Assembly: GCA_963815645.1 (NCBI GenBank)
Contig: CAWFHL010000007.1
Coordinates: 16,351-80,350 of the forward strand
Direction: 5' to 3'
DNA from: JBBRHQ01 sp963815645
Lineage (GTDB): Bacteria > Actinomycetota > Thermoleophilia > Solirubrobacterales > 70-9
DNA length: 64,000 nucleotides
In this document: positions 53,164 to 61,852 of the stretch, piece by piece
Position numbering within the stretch: the first letter of the stretch is position 1
Layout: every line of letters begins with the position of its first letter
Program-made: the position numbers and the translations under genes
The notes under the pieces: generated by a model
Database searches by the model: none
What the model saw: the letters and a program-made list of their open reading frames with translations, nothing else
Told to the model about the DNA's origin: nothing

Positions 53164-53553
53164 ATCCTGCTGGCTGAAGTAAGACGGGTCGTCGCGCTGC
53201 TGGCGGCCGTCCTCGCCGGGGTGATCATCACCTCCTGCGGCGGCGGCGGCGCTGAACCGGGCGCGTCTCAGGGCGCGAGCCTGGTGCTCGACTTCACCCC
53301 GGACGCCGTCCACAGCGGGAATTACGCGGCCAGGGCGCGCGGCTTCTACCGGGACGCCGGGATCGACCTCGACGTCCAGCAGCCCGGCGATTCGAGCGAG
53401 GCCCCGAAGCTGCTGGAGGCCGGCCGCGCCGACTTCGCCATCCTCGACATCGAGGACCTCGGGACCGCCCGCGGGGCGACGTGGGCGGAGCGCCATGGGA
53501 TCCTCAAGCGCCCGCTCGACGTTTCTGCGACCTTCCCGGCTCAGTCACCCTGA
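53164..53553 (+). pseudogene. NMT1/THI5-type ABC-transporter substrate-binding lipoprotein, 3'-truncated
   Basis: Lipoprotein signal RRVVALLAAVLAGVIITSCG with a lipobox Cys, then SLVLDFTPDAVHSGNYAARA, RGFYRDAGIDLDVQQPGDSS, APKLLEAGRADFAILDIEDL, the N-terminal lobe of NMT1-like binding proteins. It ends after ~130 residues where 320-340 are normal; the tail KRPLDVSATFPAQSP is unrelated. No ATG/GTG/TTG sits at the expected start, and no permease or ATPase genes are near. A remnant. Confidence 0.7.
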
Positions 53554-53867
53554 GCGTCGAGCAGCCGCTCCGCCAGTTGCGGAAGCTCCCGCGACATCCG
53601 CGATCGCGGCACGACCAGGTCGATTCCCGCCTCGTCGGCTCGCTCGCGAGCCTCGACGTCGAGATGCGAGTAGAACCCCAGAGAGGGGATGCCCATGCCG
53701 ACGACCGCGTTCGCATCGACGGCGTCGAGGTCGCAGACGAGCAGATCGACGTCCGCCTCGGCCGGCAGGGAGGGCACGACGGTGACCGCGTGACCCGCGG
53801 CGGTGAGGCTTCCCTCGACCCGGCTGGCGAGCATCAGGTCGGCGACGACTGCGAGCACGCGGGCCAT
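53541..53867 (-). CDS. Small response-regulator-like receiver domain, degenerate
   Basis: 108 residues: MARVLAVVADLMLASRVEGS, LTAAGHAVTVVPSLPAEADV, DLLVCDLDAVDANAVVGMGI, PSLGFYSHLDVEARERADEA, GIDLVVPRSRMSRELPQLAE. The alternating beta/alpha pattern and A-G-x-D-x-V-V-P-R end are CheY-like, with Asp in LLVCDLD at the phosphorylation strand, but the early acidic pair is changed. No output domain and no kinase nearby. Starts 6 bases after 53874-54236, so probably co-transcribed. Confidence 0.65.
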   Translation of the reverse strand: MARVLAVVADLMLASRVEGSLTAAGHAVTVVPSLPAEADVDLLVCDLDAVDANAVVGMGIPSLGFYSHLDVEARERADEAGIDLVVPRSRMSRELPQLAERLLDAQGD

Positions 53868-53873
53868 TCCCGC

Positions 53874-54236
53874 TCAGAGGTAGCGGCGCTCGCGCAGCTC
53901 CTCGCGAACACTCTCCGGCCGCCCCCACATCGGCTCGACCTCGGTGCGCCCCTCGCGCACCTCGCGCAGGCGTAGGACACCGGTGATGCCGTCGCGGTCG
54001 AGCTTCGAGAGCACGCCCTTCACGGTCTCGGCTGCTGCGGCGTGGCCGAAGCTGTTGGCGACGATGATCCGCCAGTGCCAGTCGGCCCGAGAGTAAGGAT
54101 GGGCGTTGATCTGGGTGAGGTCGACTGCCGCCTCGACGTATCGGGTCTCGTCGTCGATGCGCAGGTCGAGCCCGAGGTCGGTCCAGTCCGGGGGCAGGGA
54201 GTCGAGAACCTGCTGGAAGTCGCCGGCCAGCGCCAC
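53874..54236 (-). CDS. Uncharacterised protein
   Basis: 120 residues: MALAGDFQQVLDSLPPDWTD, LGLDLRIDDETRYVEAAVDL, TQINAHPYSRADWHWRIIVA, NSFGHAAAAETVKGVLSKLD, VLRLREVREGRTEVEPMWGR. Looks like a mixed alpha/beta cytoplasmic protein; I believe homologues occur widely in this class but know no function. Lies between mntH and the receiver-like gene on the same strand with 9- and 6-base gaps. Confidence 0.65.
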   Translation of the reverse strand: MALAGDFQQVLDSLPPDWTDLGLDLRIDDETRYVEAAVDLTQINAHPYSRADWHWRIIVANSFGHAAAAETVKGVLSKLDRDGITGVLRLREVREGRTEVEPMWGRPESVREELRERRYL

Positions 54237-54245
54237 GCGGCAAGG

Positions 54246-55592
54246 CTAGCCGATGAACAACTGCTCCAAGAGGAAGAGGTTGAGGGCGATGATCATCGCC
54301 GCCAGCGATCCGGCGAAGGCGGTCAGCCAGCCGGGGTTGGCTAGATCGCCCATCACCTTCGGCTTGCGGGCGATCACCAGCAATGGCACCAGCGCAAAGG
54401 GGATGCCGAAGGAGAGGACCACCTGACTGCCCACCAGGGCTTCGGTCGGGGGCAAGCCGATCGCCAGCACCAGGAGCGCTGGCGCCAGGGTTACGGCGCG
54501 GCGCATGAAGATCGGGATCCGCCGCCGGATGAAGCCCTGCATCACCACCTGCCCGGCCATCGTCCCGACCGAGGATGAGGCGAACCCCGAGGCCAGCAGG
54601 GCGATGCCGAAGATCGCCGCCGCTTGGTTGGAGACCAGCGAGCGAAGCCCGTCGTAGGCGCCCTCGATCGAGTCGATCCCGGCGAGGCCGCTGTCATGGA
54701 AGAGGCCGGCGGCGACGACCATCATCGAGAGGTTGACGACGCCGGCGAGCGACATCGCGATCACCACGTCGATCTTCTCGAAGCGCAGGATGCGCCTCTT
54801 CTCGGCCGAGTCGCGGCCGACAATCCGCCGCTGGGTCAGCGCCGAGTGCAGGTAGATCACGTGCGGCATCACCGTTGCGCCGATGATCCCGGTGGCCAGC
54901 AGGATGCTCTCCGTGCCGGCGAAACCCGGGATCACAAGATGGCGCGCAACCTGACCGCCATCCGGGTTGGAGTTGAACAGCTCGACCACGAACGAGGTGA
55001 CCACGACCCCGACCAGCGCGGTGATCCCCGCCTCGAGGCGCCGGAAGCCCATCTGCTGAAGGGCGAGGATGCCGAAGGCGCCGGCGCCGGCGATCACCCC
55101 GGCAGGGAACAGCGGTATCCCGAACAGCAGGTTGAGGCCCAGGGCGGCGCCGACCACCTCGGCGATATCGGTCGCCATCGCGACCAGCTCGGCCTGCACC
55201 CAAAGGGCGATCGAGGTCCGCCTGGAGAAGCACTCGCGGCAGAGCTCCGCGAGGTTCTTGCCGGTCGCGATGCCCAGCTTCGCGGACTGGGTCTGGACCA
55301 CCATCGCGATCAGGTTGGCGGCGAGGATCACCCAGAGCAGCAGATAACCGAACTTGGCGCCCCCGGCGATGTTGGTGGCGAAATTGCCGGGATCTATGTA
55401 GGCGACCGCGGCGATGAATGCTGGACCAAGAAAGGGCCAGAGGCGCCGAAGGCCGTGCGAATGACCATCGAGTGAACGACGGGCGGCCTCGGCGACGGCG
55501 GCCTCGCCCGGCAGGACGTCCTCGAGAGTCTTCTCGGGAGCCGGGGCCTGCTCTGGAGGCCGGGGAGCTTCGGCGACCGGAGGTGGCTTCAT
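54246..55592 (-). CDS. mntH: Nramp-family divalent metal (Mn2+/Fe2+) transporter
   Basis: 448 residues with about 11 membrane segments. The metal site is visible: AYIDPGNFATNIAGGAKFGY (DPGN in TM1) and GIIGATVMPHVIYLHSALTQ (MPH in TM6), and the long loop with LRFEKIDVVIAMSLAGVVNL. The N-terminus has a ~45-residue proline-rich cytoplasmic head. Its ATG overlaps the TGA of the DtxR-type regulator gene upstream (ATGA), so the two form an operon. Confidence 0.92.
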   Translation of the reverse strand: MKPPPVAEAPRPPEQAPAPEKTLEDVLPGEAAVAEAARRSLDGHSHGLRRLWPFLGPAFIAAVAYIDPGNFATNIAGGAKFGYLLLWVILAANLIAMVVQTQSAKLGIATGKNLAELCRECFSRRTSIALWVQAELVAMATDIAEVVGAALGLNLLFGIPLFPAGVIAGAGAFGILALQQMGFRRLEAGITALVGVVVTSFVVELFNSNPDGGQVARHLVIPGFAGTESILLATGIIGATVMPHVIYLHSALTQRRIVGRDSAEKRRILRFEKIDVVIAMSLAGVVNLSMMVVAAGLFHDSGLAGIDSIEGAYDGLRSLVSNQAAAIFGIALLASGFASSSVGTMAGQVVMQGFIRRRIPIFMRRAVTLAPALLVLAIGLPPTEALVGSQVVLSFGIPFALVPLLVIARKPKVMGDLANPGWLTAFAGSLAAMIIALNLFLLEQLFIG

Positions 55593-56305
55593 CGACGGGC
55601 CTTCGTGACCCTGATCCGACGGACCAGCTCGGCGCCGAGCGCGTGCTCGACCCCGCCCACCTCGACCAGCAGCGGGCCGTCGAAGGGCTGGCGGCCGGTG
55701 ACCGCGATCTCGACCCCTGGGGTGATCCCCCGCTCGGAGAGGTAGCGCAGCATCGCCGAATCCGTGTCGGAGACGCGGGCAAAGGTCGCGCTGCTGCCCG
55801 GCTCGAGATCGCCAAGCGCCCTGTTGCTTGAGTCACCGAGCGGGGCCAAGTCGGGCCCGGGGATCGGGTCGCCGTGAGGATCGACGCTTGGCTCGCCGAG
55901 CTTCTCGGCGATCAGCGCCTCGAGGTCCTCGGAGATGTAGTGCTCGAGGACCTCGGCCTCCTGATGAACCCGGTCCCAGGGCATGCCCAGCGCCTCGGAG
56001 AGGTAGGACTCGAGCAGCCGGTGGTGGCGGATCACCTCGAGCGCCACCCTTTCGCCCGCGGCGGTCAGTGCCGCTCCGCGGTAGGGCTGGTAGCGGACCA
56101 GGCCACGGGCGTCGAGTCGCTTCAGCATCGCGGTCGCGGTCGCCGGGGTGACCCCGAGCCGCTCTGCCAGCTCGGTCGTGCCGACCGGGCCCTCGCCACG
56201 GCGGCTGAGGCCGTAGATCGCCTTTGCGTAGTCCTCGATCGCCTCCGAGCTGGCGGTCTCGCGGCCCGGACGGGCATGGCTGCTTCGCTGCTTTTGTACC
56301 ACCAT
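55589..56305 (-). CDS. DtxR-family metal-dependent repressor (MntR/IdeR-like)
   Basis: 238 residues. Winged helix AIEDYAKAIYGLSRRGEGPV, GTTELAERLGVTPATATAML, KRLDARGLVRYQPYRGAALT; dimerisation/metal region RHHRLLESYLSEALGMPWDR, VHQEAEVLEHYISEDLEALI; C-terminal SH3-like FeoA domain (YLSERGITPGVEIAVTGRQP). The HH..LE and E..H..E metal ligands are present. It likely represses its own operon with mntH when Mn or Fe is plentiful. An AT-rich dyad lies just upstream of its start. Confidence 0.92.
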   Translation of the reverse strand: MVVQKQRSSHARPGRETASSEAIEDYAKAIYGLSRRGEGPVGTTELAERLGVTPATATAMLKRLDARGLVRYQPYRGAALTAAGERVALEVIRHHRLLESYLSEALGMPWDRVHQEAEVLEHYISEDLEALIAEKLGEPSVDPHGDPIPGPDLAPLGDSSNRALGDLEPGSSATFARVSDTDSAMLRYLSERGITPGVEIAVTGRQPFDGPLLVEVGGVEHALGAELVRRIRVTKARR

Positions 56306-56343
56306 AAGAATAAGTTTGACAAATCTAAATCAGGAAATCACCG
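56306..56343 (-). promoter_or_regulatory. AT-rich dyad upstream of the DtxR-type gene (putative operator/promoter)
   Basis: GATTTAGATTTG and CAAACTTATTC flank a single T (read on the minus strand), an imperfect dyad in an otherwise GC-rich window, within 30 bases of the start codon. DtxR-type operators are often AT-rich dyads placed like this; TTGTCA could serve as a -35 element. Confidence 0.5.
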
Positions 56344-56370
56344 TTGCCTGCCTTGCGTAGAATCGATTCG

Positions 56371-57331
56371 GTGAGCGCACCCGCCGCGATCGAGCTCGAC
56401 GCCCAGTACCGCCAGCTGCGCGAGGAATGCGGGCTGCTCGATCGCTCCGGCCGTGGGAAGCTCGCCGTTCGCGGCTCCGAAGCAGCCGAGTACCTGCAGG
56501 GGCAGGTGACGAACGAGGTGGAGGAATTGGAACCCGGCAAGGGGTGCTACGCGGCGCTGCTGGACCGCAAGGGCCACATCCAGGCTGACATGCGGATCCT
56601 GCGCACCTCGGCTGACGCGTTCCTCCTCGACACAGAAGCTGTCGGCCTCGACCCCGCCCGCCGCCACCTGCAGACCTACAACATCGGCCGTGACGCCGAG
56701 GTCGTCGACGAGACTGCCGAGGGCACCTTTCTGTCGCTGATCGGGCCGCGATCCGGGGAGATTGCGTCGCTGCCGGGCGGCGAGGAGCACGATTCGCGGA
56801 GGGCGATGATCGCGGGGGTCGAGTGTCTCGCGATCACCACCCGCGACGGCCTCGACCTCGCCTGCGCCCCCGCCGAGCGGGGCGCCCTGGTCGCCGCGCT
56901 GCTCGAGCGCGGGGCGGGCGAGATCGGCGAGGCGGCGACCGAGATCGCCCGGATCGAATCCGGGGTGCCGCGCTTCGGAGCAGAGATGACGTCCGCAACG
57001 ATGCCAGCCGAGGCGGGGATAGTCGCCGAGGCCGTGAGCTTCACCAAGGGTTGCTACATCGGCCAGGAGACCGTCGCCCGCCTCCATTACAAGGGAAAGC
57101 CGAACAGGCATCTGCGCGGCCTCCGCTTCGACGCCCCGACCAGCGCCCGGCGCCGGGCTGCGCCTGGGCGAGCGCGAGGTAGGTGAGGTGGGCAGTGCCT
57201 GCGTCTCCCCCTCGCTCGGCCCGATCGGGCTGGCGATCCTGCGCCGCGAGGCTGAGCCCGGGGCCACACTGGAGCTCGCCGGCGGCGGAAACGCCGAGGT
57301 GGTCGAGCTGCCCTTCGCGGTGGGCGCGTGA
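56371..57331 (+). CDS. ygfZ: Folate-binding protein YgfZ/GcvT-like, 3' frameshift
   Basis: GTG start (VSAPAAIELDAQYRQLREEC). GcvT-like folds: GLLDRSGRGKLAVRGSEAAE, YLQGQVTNEVEELEPGKGCY, AALLDRKGHIQADMRIL and the diagnostic SFTKGCYIGQETVARLHYKG (K-G-C-Y-x-G-Q-E). Near 57146 a shift is needed to continue as GLRLGEREVGEVGSACVSPS, LGPIGLAILRREAEPGATLE, VVELPFAVGA. Restored ~319 residues. The family assists repair or maturation of Fe-S enzymes using folate; relevant clients here include FbiC. TGA overlaps the next GTG. Confidence 0.87.
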
Positions 57332-58371
57332 GCAGCCGGGGGCGCGGACTTGGGGGCAAGCCGCTGGGCGCCGACAGCCCGCTGCTCGGCGGTCAGGTTC
57401 TGGAGGCGGAAGAGCCGGGGCCCGGGATGGGCGGGGGCCCGGAGGCGGGAGCCGGCGCCGAGGAGGCAAACGGATACGAGGTGCCCTACGACCCCAACCA
57501 GGACGAGCTCATCTCGCCGCCGGAGGCCGTTCCCGATCGCGCCAACCTCGCCGACCTGCGCGCCCTTCTGCCGGCGAGCGAGGCGGAGCGCTCGCTCGAT
57601 GACTGGGGCCGCTCGGAGCGGGTCGTGTCCCTGCTCGAGCCGGCCCTCAACTTCTACTACCGCTACTGGTTCCGGGTCGAGAGCGAGGGGATCGAGAACA
57701 TCCCCTCGGAGGGCGGCGCCCTGCTCGTCTCGAACCATTCAGGGGCCCTGCCACCCGACGCGCCGATGGTGATGCAGGCAATCCGCAACGAGCACCCGCA
57801 CCCGCGGCCCCTCTACATGCTCGGCGAGCACTGGTTCAAGGGCTATCCCGGGATCGGAATGCTGACCAACAAGTTCGGAATGGTGGCCGCCCACCGCGAC
57901 AACGCCCAGCGACTCCTCTACGACGAGGGCCGCCTGGCGATCGTCTTCCCGGAGGGGCAGAAGGGAACCCGCAAGGTCTTCTGGCAGCGCTACCGGCTGC
58001 GCCGCTTCGGGCGGGGAGGATTCGTGCGCACCGCGATCAGGGCACGGGTGCCGATCGTCCCGATCGCGCTGATCGGCGGCGAGGAGGCGATGCCGATCTT
58101 CGCCCACCTGCGGACGATGCAGCGGCTCAGCGGCCTGATCTACTTCCCGCTCAACCATGCCTTCCCCCATTTCGGGCTGGCCGCGGGAATGATGTACATG
58201 CCGGCGAAGTTCAAGATCCGCTTCCTCGAGCCGATCGACATGTCCGAGCATCCTCCGGAGACGGCCGACGACCCGGCCGAGATCCAGGCGATCGCCGAGA
58301 GCATCCGGGCTCGGATCCAGCTCGAACTCGATCGGATGCTCGGCGAGCGGCGATCGGTCTGGTTCGGCTGA
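57328..58371 (+). CDS. Lysophospholipid (1-acylglycerol-phosphate) acyltransferase-like protein
   Basis: 347 residues; GTG overlaps the ygfZ stop. After a ~100-residue Gly-rich, acidic head the PlsC domain follows: LLVSNHSGALPPDAPMVM (NHxxxxD catalytic box), YPGIGMLTNKFGMVAAHRDN, LAIVFPEGQKGTRKVFWQRY (FPEG box), GGFVRTAIRARVPIVPIALI, GGEEAMPIFAH. The C-terminal part matches a group of actinobacterial proteins with acyltransferase fold. The exact acyl acceptor is unknown. Confidence 0.85.
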   Translation: MSSRGRGLGGKPLGADSPLLGGQVLEAEEPGPGMGGGPEAGAGAEEANGYEVPYDPNQDELISPPEAVPDRANLADLRALLPASEAERSLDDWGRSERVVSLLEPALNFYYRYWFRVESEGIENIPSEGGALLVSNHSGALPPDAPMVMQAIRNEHPHPRPLYMLGEHWFKGYPGIGMLTNKFGMVAAHRDNAQRLLYDEGRLAIVFPEGQKGTRKVFWQRYRLRRFGRGGFVRTAIRARVPIVPIALIGGEEAMPIFAHLRTMQRLSGLIYFPLNHAFPHFGLAAGMMYMPAKFKIRFLEPIDMSEHPPETADDPAEIQAIAESIRARIQLELDRMLGERRSVWFG

Positions 58372-58377
58372 GGAACT

Positions 58378-58507
58378 ATTGCGGCGGCTGCGCCGCCTGA
58401 CATGCCTCTGCTGGCGCTAACCGCGCCGGCCAAGAAGAACGATTTGCGGCGGCTGCGCCGCCTGACATGCCTCTGCTGGCGCTAACCGCGCCGGCCAAGA
58501 AGAACGA
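58378..58507 (+). repeat. REP-like double-hairpin repeat, two tandem copies (65-bp period)
   Basis: Each copy: TTGCGGCGGCTGCGCCGCCT, GACATGCCTCTGCTGGCGCT, AACCGCGCCGGCCAAGAAGA ACGA. GGCGGC/GCCGCC forms one hairpin and GCTGGCGC/GCGCCGGC a second. The copies are essentially identical and begin 7 bases after the acyltransferase stop, so they may also terminate transcription. Confidence 0.75.
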
Positions 58508-58572
58508 CGACCGCCGCGGCCCCGGCCTGACCTGGCGCCGTATCCGTTCCGTTCGGTTAGATTCTCACCCGG

Positions 58573-59049
58573 ATGGCGCTCGGGAGAGGCAAATCGGCGA
58601 TCGCCTGCCTGCTCGGGGCTTCGGTGATCGCGGTTCTGCTCGCCGGGTGCGGGGCCCAGGAGCATGCGAACGACCCGCGCCCGCCCTTGGCGGCCCAGAT
58701 CACCGTGGGCATCAGCTCGAAGAAGGTCAGCCTCTCTCCGGTCAACGTCGGCATCCTCTCCCCCGCTCGCCGCCGCCAGGCCCTGCAGCAGGGCGTCAAG
58801 CAGGACACTCCGCTGCTGGTCTGGATGACGATCGCCAACCTGACCAACTTCGACAGCCACATTGAGATCCAGGGGCCGAGGCGGGCGACCTCACCGCTGG
58901 TCGTCGCCAACGGCACAGCCAGCTTCAAGGCCTACCTACCGACCGGCGACTACCTGGTCAGCGCCGCCGACATCCCGGGAGCGGTCGCCGGGCGGCTCCA
59001 CGTCGGCCCCGACCGGACCTCGTCGGACAACGTTCTGCAGCTCCCCTAG
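58573..59049 (+). CDS. Putative lipoprotein of unknown function
   Basis: 158 residues. Signal IACLLGASVIAVLLAGCGAQ with lipobox LAGC at ~22-25. The mature domain has a beta-rich pattern (AAQITVGISSKKVSLSPVNV, TPLLVWMTIANLTNFDSHIE, VVANGTASFKAYLPTGDYLV, AGRLHVGPDRTSSDNVLQL) suggesting an immunoglobulin- or cupredoxin-like sandwich on the outer face of the membrane. No Shine-Dalgarno is obvious. Bracketed by REP-like repeats. Confidence 0.7.
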   Translation: MALGRGKSAIACLLGASVIAVLLAGCGAQEHANDPRPPLAAQITVGISSKKVSLSPVNVGILSPARRRQALQQGVKQDTPLLVWMTIANLTNFDSHIEIQGPRRATSPLVVANGTASFKAYLPTGDYLVSAADIPGAVAGRLHVGPDRTSSDNVLQLP

Positions 59050-59057
59050 TCTGCTAG

Positions 59058-59111
59058 GCCGGCGCGGTGTTAGCGCCAGCAGAGGCATGTCAGGCGGCGC
59101 AGCCGCCGCAA
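59058..59111 (-). repeat. REP-like double-hairpin repeat, inverted copy
   Basis: Reverse complement of the unit at 58378-58443, lying between the convergent stops at 59049 and 59123, a natural position for a two-way terminator. Confidence 0.72.
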
Positions 59112-59122
59112 TTTGCTCGGCG

Positions 59123-60394
59123 TCAGCCGGAGCCGTCGGAGGAGAGCGCCTCCTCGACCAGCGACTCGATCCGCTCGAGCTGTGCCCTGACCGCCTCGAC
59201 CAGGACGTCGAGTCCCTCGCGGGCCTTGTCGGAGCTGGTCTTGACCGCCGTAAGGTTCGAGCGGATGCGCTGCGCCTGCTGGAGGGTTGCGACCGCGGAC
59301 TGGGCGGCGTCGCGGACGGCCGCGGCATCGACCTCCAGATCGCTCTCGCGGGCCATCAGCACCCGAGCGGCGGCCAGCCTGTAGGCGACCTCGAGCGCGA
59401 GCCCGTCCGGCTCGTCGCGGTCGACCGCGACGATCAGCTTGTTGCCGTGATACTCGGTGAGCTGCTCGCATCTGGCAGGGATCCTCTGCTCGCCGGCGAC
59501 TACCAGCACGCCGAAGGACGCTGCTCGCGCCGCCATCCCTTCGTCGAGCTCCTTCCAGGCAGCGTTCTTGGAGAGACCGTCCTTGTCCTTGGACTCGAAC
59601 ACGATCCTCCCGGCGGAAGGCCCCTCCGCCGCGCCGAGCTCGACCACCGTGTCGCCCTTCTTGCCACCGCCGTCGGCGAGCTCACCGCCGGTGTGGGTGG
59701 CGGAATCGCCCCTCGCCGACGCGATCCGCAGGATCGCCTCGTCGACACGCTCCTCGAAGTCGAGTCCCTTGCGGGTCCCGGCCTCCTCGGCGTCGGCGAC
59801 GCGACGATCGGCATCGTCGCGCTCCTTCAGCTCGACTACTTCCCTGGTCAGCGCCTCGATCCGTCGGCGCGCCTCGACGCCTTCCTTCTGCTGGCGTGCG
59901 TCGGCATCCTTCAGGGCGCGAACGACGCTCTCCTTGAAGTCGAACAGGGGGTTCGAGCCGTCGCTTGCTGAGAACTGGCGGGCGAGCGATTCGCGCTGCG
60001 CCTCGGCTGAGCCGTCGAGCATCTCCTTGATCTGCTGCTGAACGGTGCCCTGGCGGTCGGCTCCAAAGCTCTTGGCGATCTCCTCGGCGAGCAGCCCATT
60101 GCCCGTCTCAATCGATCTCACCAGCCGCTCGGCCAGCTCGCCGGCGTGCCTGCCGAACTCGGCCTTGACGTAGTCGACCTCCGCCCCGACACCCTCACGC
60201 TCGAGCACCCGCGCCCCGATCTCGATCGCGTCGCGGACCGTCTGCTCGGCGGACTGCCCCGCCTCGACCCTCTCGCGCACCAACCGGGCGGAGCGCTCGT
60301 CCTCGACCACGAGGCGCTCGACCACGAGGCGGTCGTCGAGGGCCCTCACGGTCGGGCGCTGGGGGTCTGTATGCGGGCTCTTGGAGGCTTCCAT
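59123..60394 (-). CDS. Coiled-coil protein with DUF2130/RmuC-like nuclease-fold domain
   Basis: 423 residues. The first ~220 are helical and charged, with a coiled coil at ~170-205 (EGVEARRRIEALTREVVELK). Residues ~205-300 resemble the restriction-endonuclease-like core of DUF2130/RmuC-type proteins: KGLDFEERVDEAILRIA, KKGDTVVEL, GRIVFESKDKDGLSKNAAWK. The D...E-S-K arrangement could be a PD-(D/E)xK active site. A second helical region ends the protein. A DNA-related role is plausible but not shown. Confidence 0.7.
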   Translation of the reverse strand: MEASKSPHTDPQRPTVRALDDRLVVERLVVEDERSARLVRERVEAGQSAEQTVRDAIEIGARVLEREGVGAEVDYVKAEFGRHAGELAERLVRSIETGNGLLAEEIAKSFGADRQGTVQQQIKEMLDGSAEAQRESLARQFSASDGSNPLFDFKESVVRALKDADARQQKEGVEARRRIEALTREVVELKERDDADRRVADAEEAGTRKGLDFEERVDEAILRIASARGDSATHTGGELADGGGKKGDTVVELGAAEGPSAGRIVFESKDKDGLSKNAAWKELDEGMAARAASFGVLVVAGEQRIPARCEQLTEYHGNKLIVAVDRDEPDGLALEVAYRLAAARVLMARESDLEVDAAAVRDAAQSAVATLQQAQRIRSNLTAVKTSSDKAREGLDVLVEAVRAQLERIESLVEEALSSDGSG

Positions 60395-60482
60395 CCGGAC
60401 TCACGAAGGTAGTCGCCTCCCCGGACGAGAATCTGACGCCGGTTGGGGTCCCGCACGCCTGCCCGGGCGATCCCTCTCCTCA

Positions 60483-60546
60483 ATTGCGGCGGCTTCACAC
60501 CGCCTGACATGCGGCTGCCGGCGCTAACACCGCGCCGGCAAAACAA
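60483..60546 (+). repeat. REP-like double-hairpin repeat, diverged copy
   Basis: TTGCGGCGGCTTCACACCGC, CTGACATGCGGCTGCCGGCG, CTAACACCGCGCCGGCAAAA. Differences keep both hairpins largely paired. It lies in the divergent region between 60394 and 60594. Confidence 0.7.
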
Positions 60547-60593
60547 GCTTTAGGATTGCCCCCGCTCGATCCCTAACCCGCGGAGGAAACCCC

Positions 60594-61850
60594 TTGGCCA
60601 TAGACATCAGCGAAGTCCCGAAGCTCGACGTCGAGCCGGGAACCCTGCCGGAGACGATGGCGGCCTGGGTGATCAGGCCCGAGACCGAGGGAGAGCCGAA
60701 GGACGCGTTTAAGCTGGAGCAGATCGAGGTCCCGGATCCAGGCGCCTTCGAGGTGATCGTCCGGGTGATGGCGGCTGGCGTCAACTTCAACAATGTCTGG
60801 GCGGCGCTGGGCCGGCCTGTCTCGGTCTTCAACTACGGCGATCATCCGGAGTGGGGCCACCACATCGGCGGCTCCGACGCCTCGGGGATCGTCTGGAAGG
60901 TCGGCGAGGGGGTGACCAAGTGGAAGCCGGGCGACGAGGTGGTGATCCACTGCAACCAGGCTTCATACGAGGACGTCGAGGTCCACGGGCTGGATCCGCT
61001 TGCCGCGCCCAGCCAGCAGATCTGGGGCTACGAGACCACCTGGGGATCTTTTGCGCAGTTCACCAAGGTCCAGGCCCAGCAGCTCCTGCCACGGCCGCAG
61101 AACCTCTCCTGGGCGGACTCCTCCGCCTACGGGCTGACCTACTTCACGGCCTACCGGATGCTGATCGACCAGTGCAAGGTCCAGCCCGGCCACAACGTCC
61201 TGATCTGGGGCGCCGCGGGCGGGCTCGGGGTGTTCGCGACGCAGCTCTGCAAGGCAGCCGGAGCGAACGCGGTCGGCGTGGTCTCCTCAGACGAGAAGGG
61301 CGGGCTGGTCGAGCAGCTGGGTGCGGTCGGCTACATCAATCGCTCCGAGTTCGCGGGGATGATGCGCCGCGGCGACGAGACGCCGGAGGAGGAGAAGGAG
61401 CGCTTCAAGGTATCCCGCGGCTTCGCCAAGCGGGTCAAGGAGATCCTCGGCGACGCTCCCGACATCGTCTTCGAACACGTCGGCAAGGCGACCTTCCCGA
61501 CCTCGGTGTTCGTAGTCAAGCCGTTCGGGAAGGTGGTGATCTGCGGCGCCACCTCCGGCTATACGCTCGATTTCGACGTCCGCTACCTGTGGATGCGACA
61601 GAAGCAGATCATCGGCTCGCACTTCGCCAACGCCTATGAGTGCATGCGCGCCAACCAGCTGATGGCCGAGGGCAAGGTGCGGCCGGTGCTCTGGCAGACG
61701 ATGGAGTTCGACGGCGTCCCGGGAGCGCACCAGCTGCTGCACGAGAACAAGCACCTCGGAAAGATCTCGATCCTGGTCGGCGCCAACGACCCCGACGAAG
61801 GCCAGAACGAGGAGGGCCCCGGGGCGATCCGGGCCGAGGTGGGTGCCTAG
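60594..61850 (+). CDS. ccr: Crotonyl-CoA carboxylase/reductase
   Basis: 418 residues from TTG with GGAGG 8 bases upstream. MDR fold with the Ccr-specific blocks MAAGVNFNNVWAALGRPVSV, FNYGDHPEWGHHIGGSDASG, VHCNQASYEDVEVHG-like region, WGYETTWGSFAQFTKVQAQQ, LTYFTAYRMLIDQCKVQPGH, IWGAAGGLGVFATQLCKAAG and CGATSGYTLDFDVRYLWMRQ, KQIIGSHFAN. It reduces and carboxylates crotonyl-CoA with NADPH and CO2 to (2S)-ethylmalonyl-CoA, the key step of the ethylmalonyl-CoA pathway. The mutase of that pathway starts at 63391. Confidence 0.95.
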   Translation: MAIDISEVPKLDVEPGTLPETMAAWVIRPETEGEPKDAFKLEQIEVPDPGAFEVIVRVMAAGVNFNNVWAALGRPVSVFNYGDHPEWGHHIGGSDASGIVWKVGEGVTKWKPGDEVVIHCNQASYEDVEVHGLDPLAAPSQQIWGYETTWGSFAQFTKVQAQQLLPRPQNLSWADSSAYGLTYFTAYRMLIDQCKVQPGHNVLIWGAAGGLGVFATQLCKAAGANAVGVVSSDEKGGLVEQLGAVGYINRSEFAGMMRRGDETPEEEKERFKVSRGFAKRVKEILGDAPDIVFEHVGKATFPTSVFVVKPFGKVVICGATSGYTLDFDVRYLWMRQKQIIGSHFANAYECMRANQLMAEGKVRPVLWQTMEFDGVPGAHQLLHENKHLGKISILVGANDPDEGQNEEGPGAIRAEVGA

Positions 61851-61852
61851 CC

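Noticed and set aside
58381..58506. REP-like repeats as integron attC sites because of CGCTAAC
   Set aside because: The CTAAC stretch does not fit the RYYYAAC/GTTRRRY pair and both hairpins are perfect inverted repeats, unlike attC.
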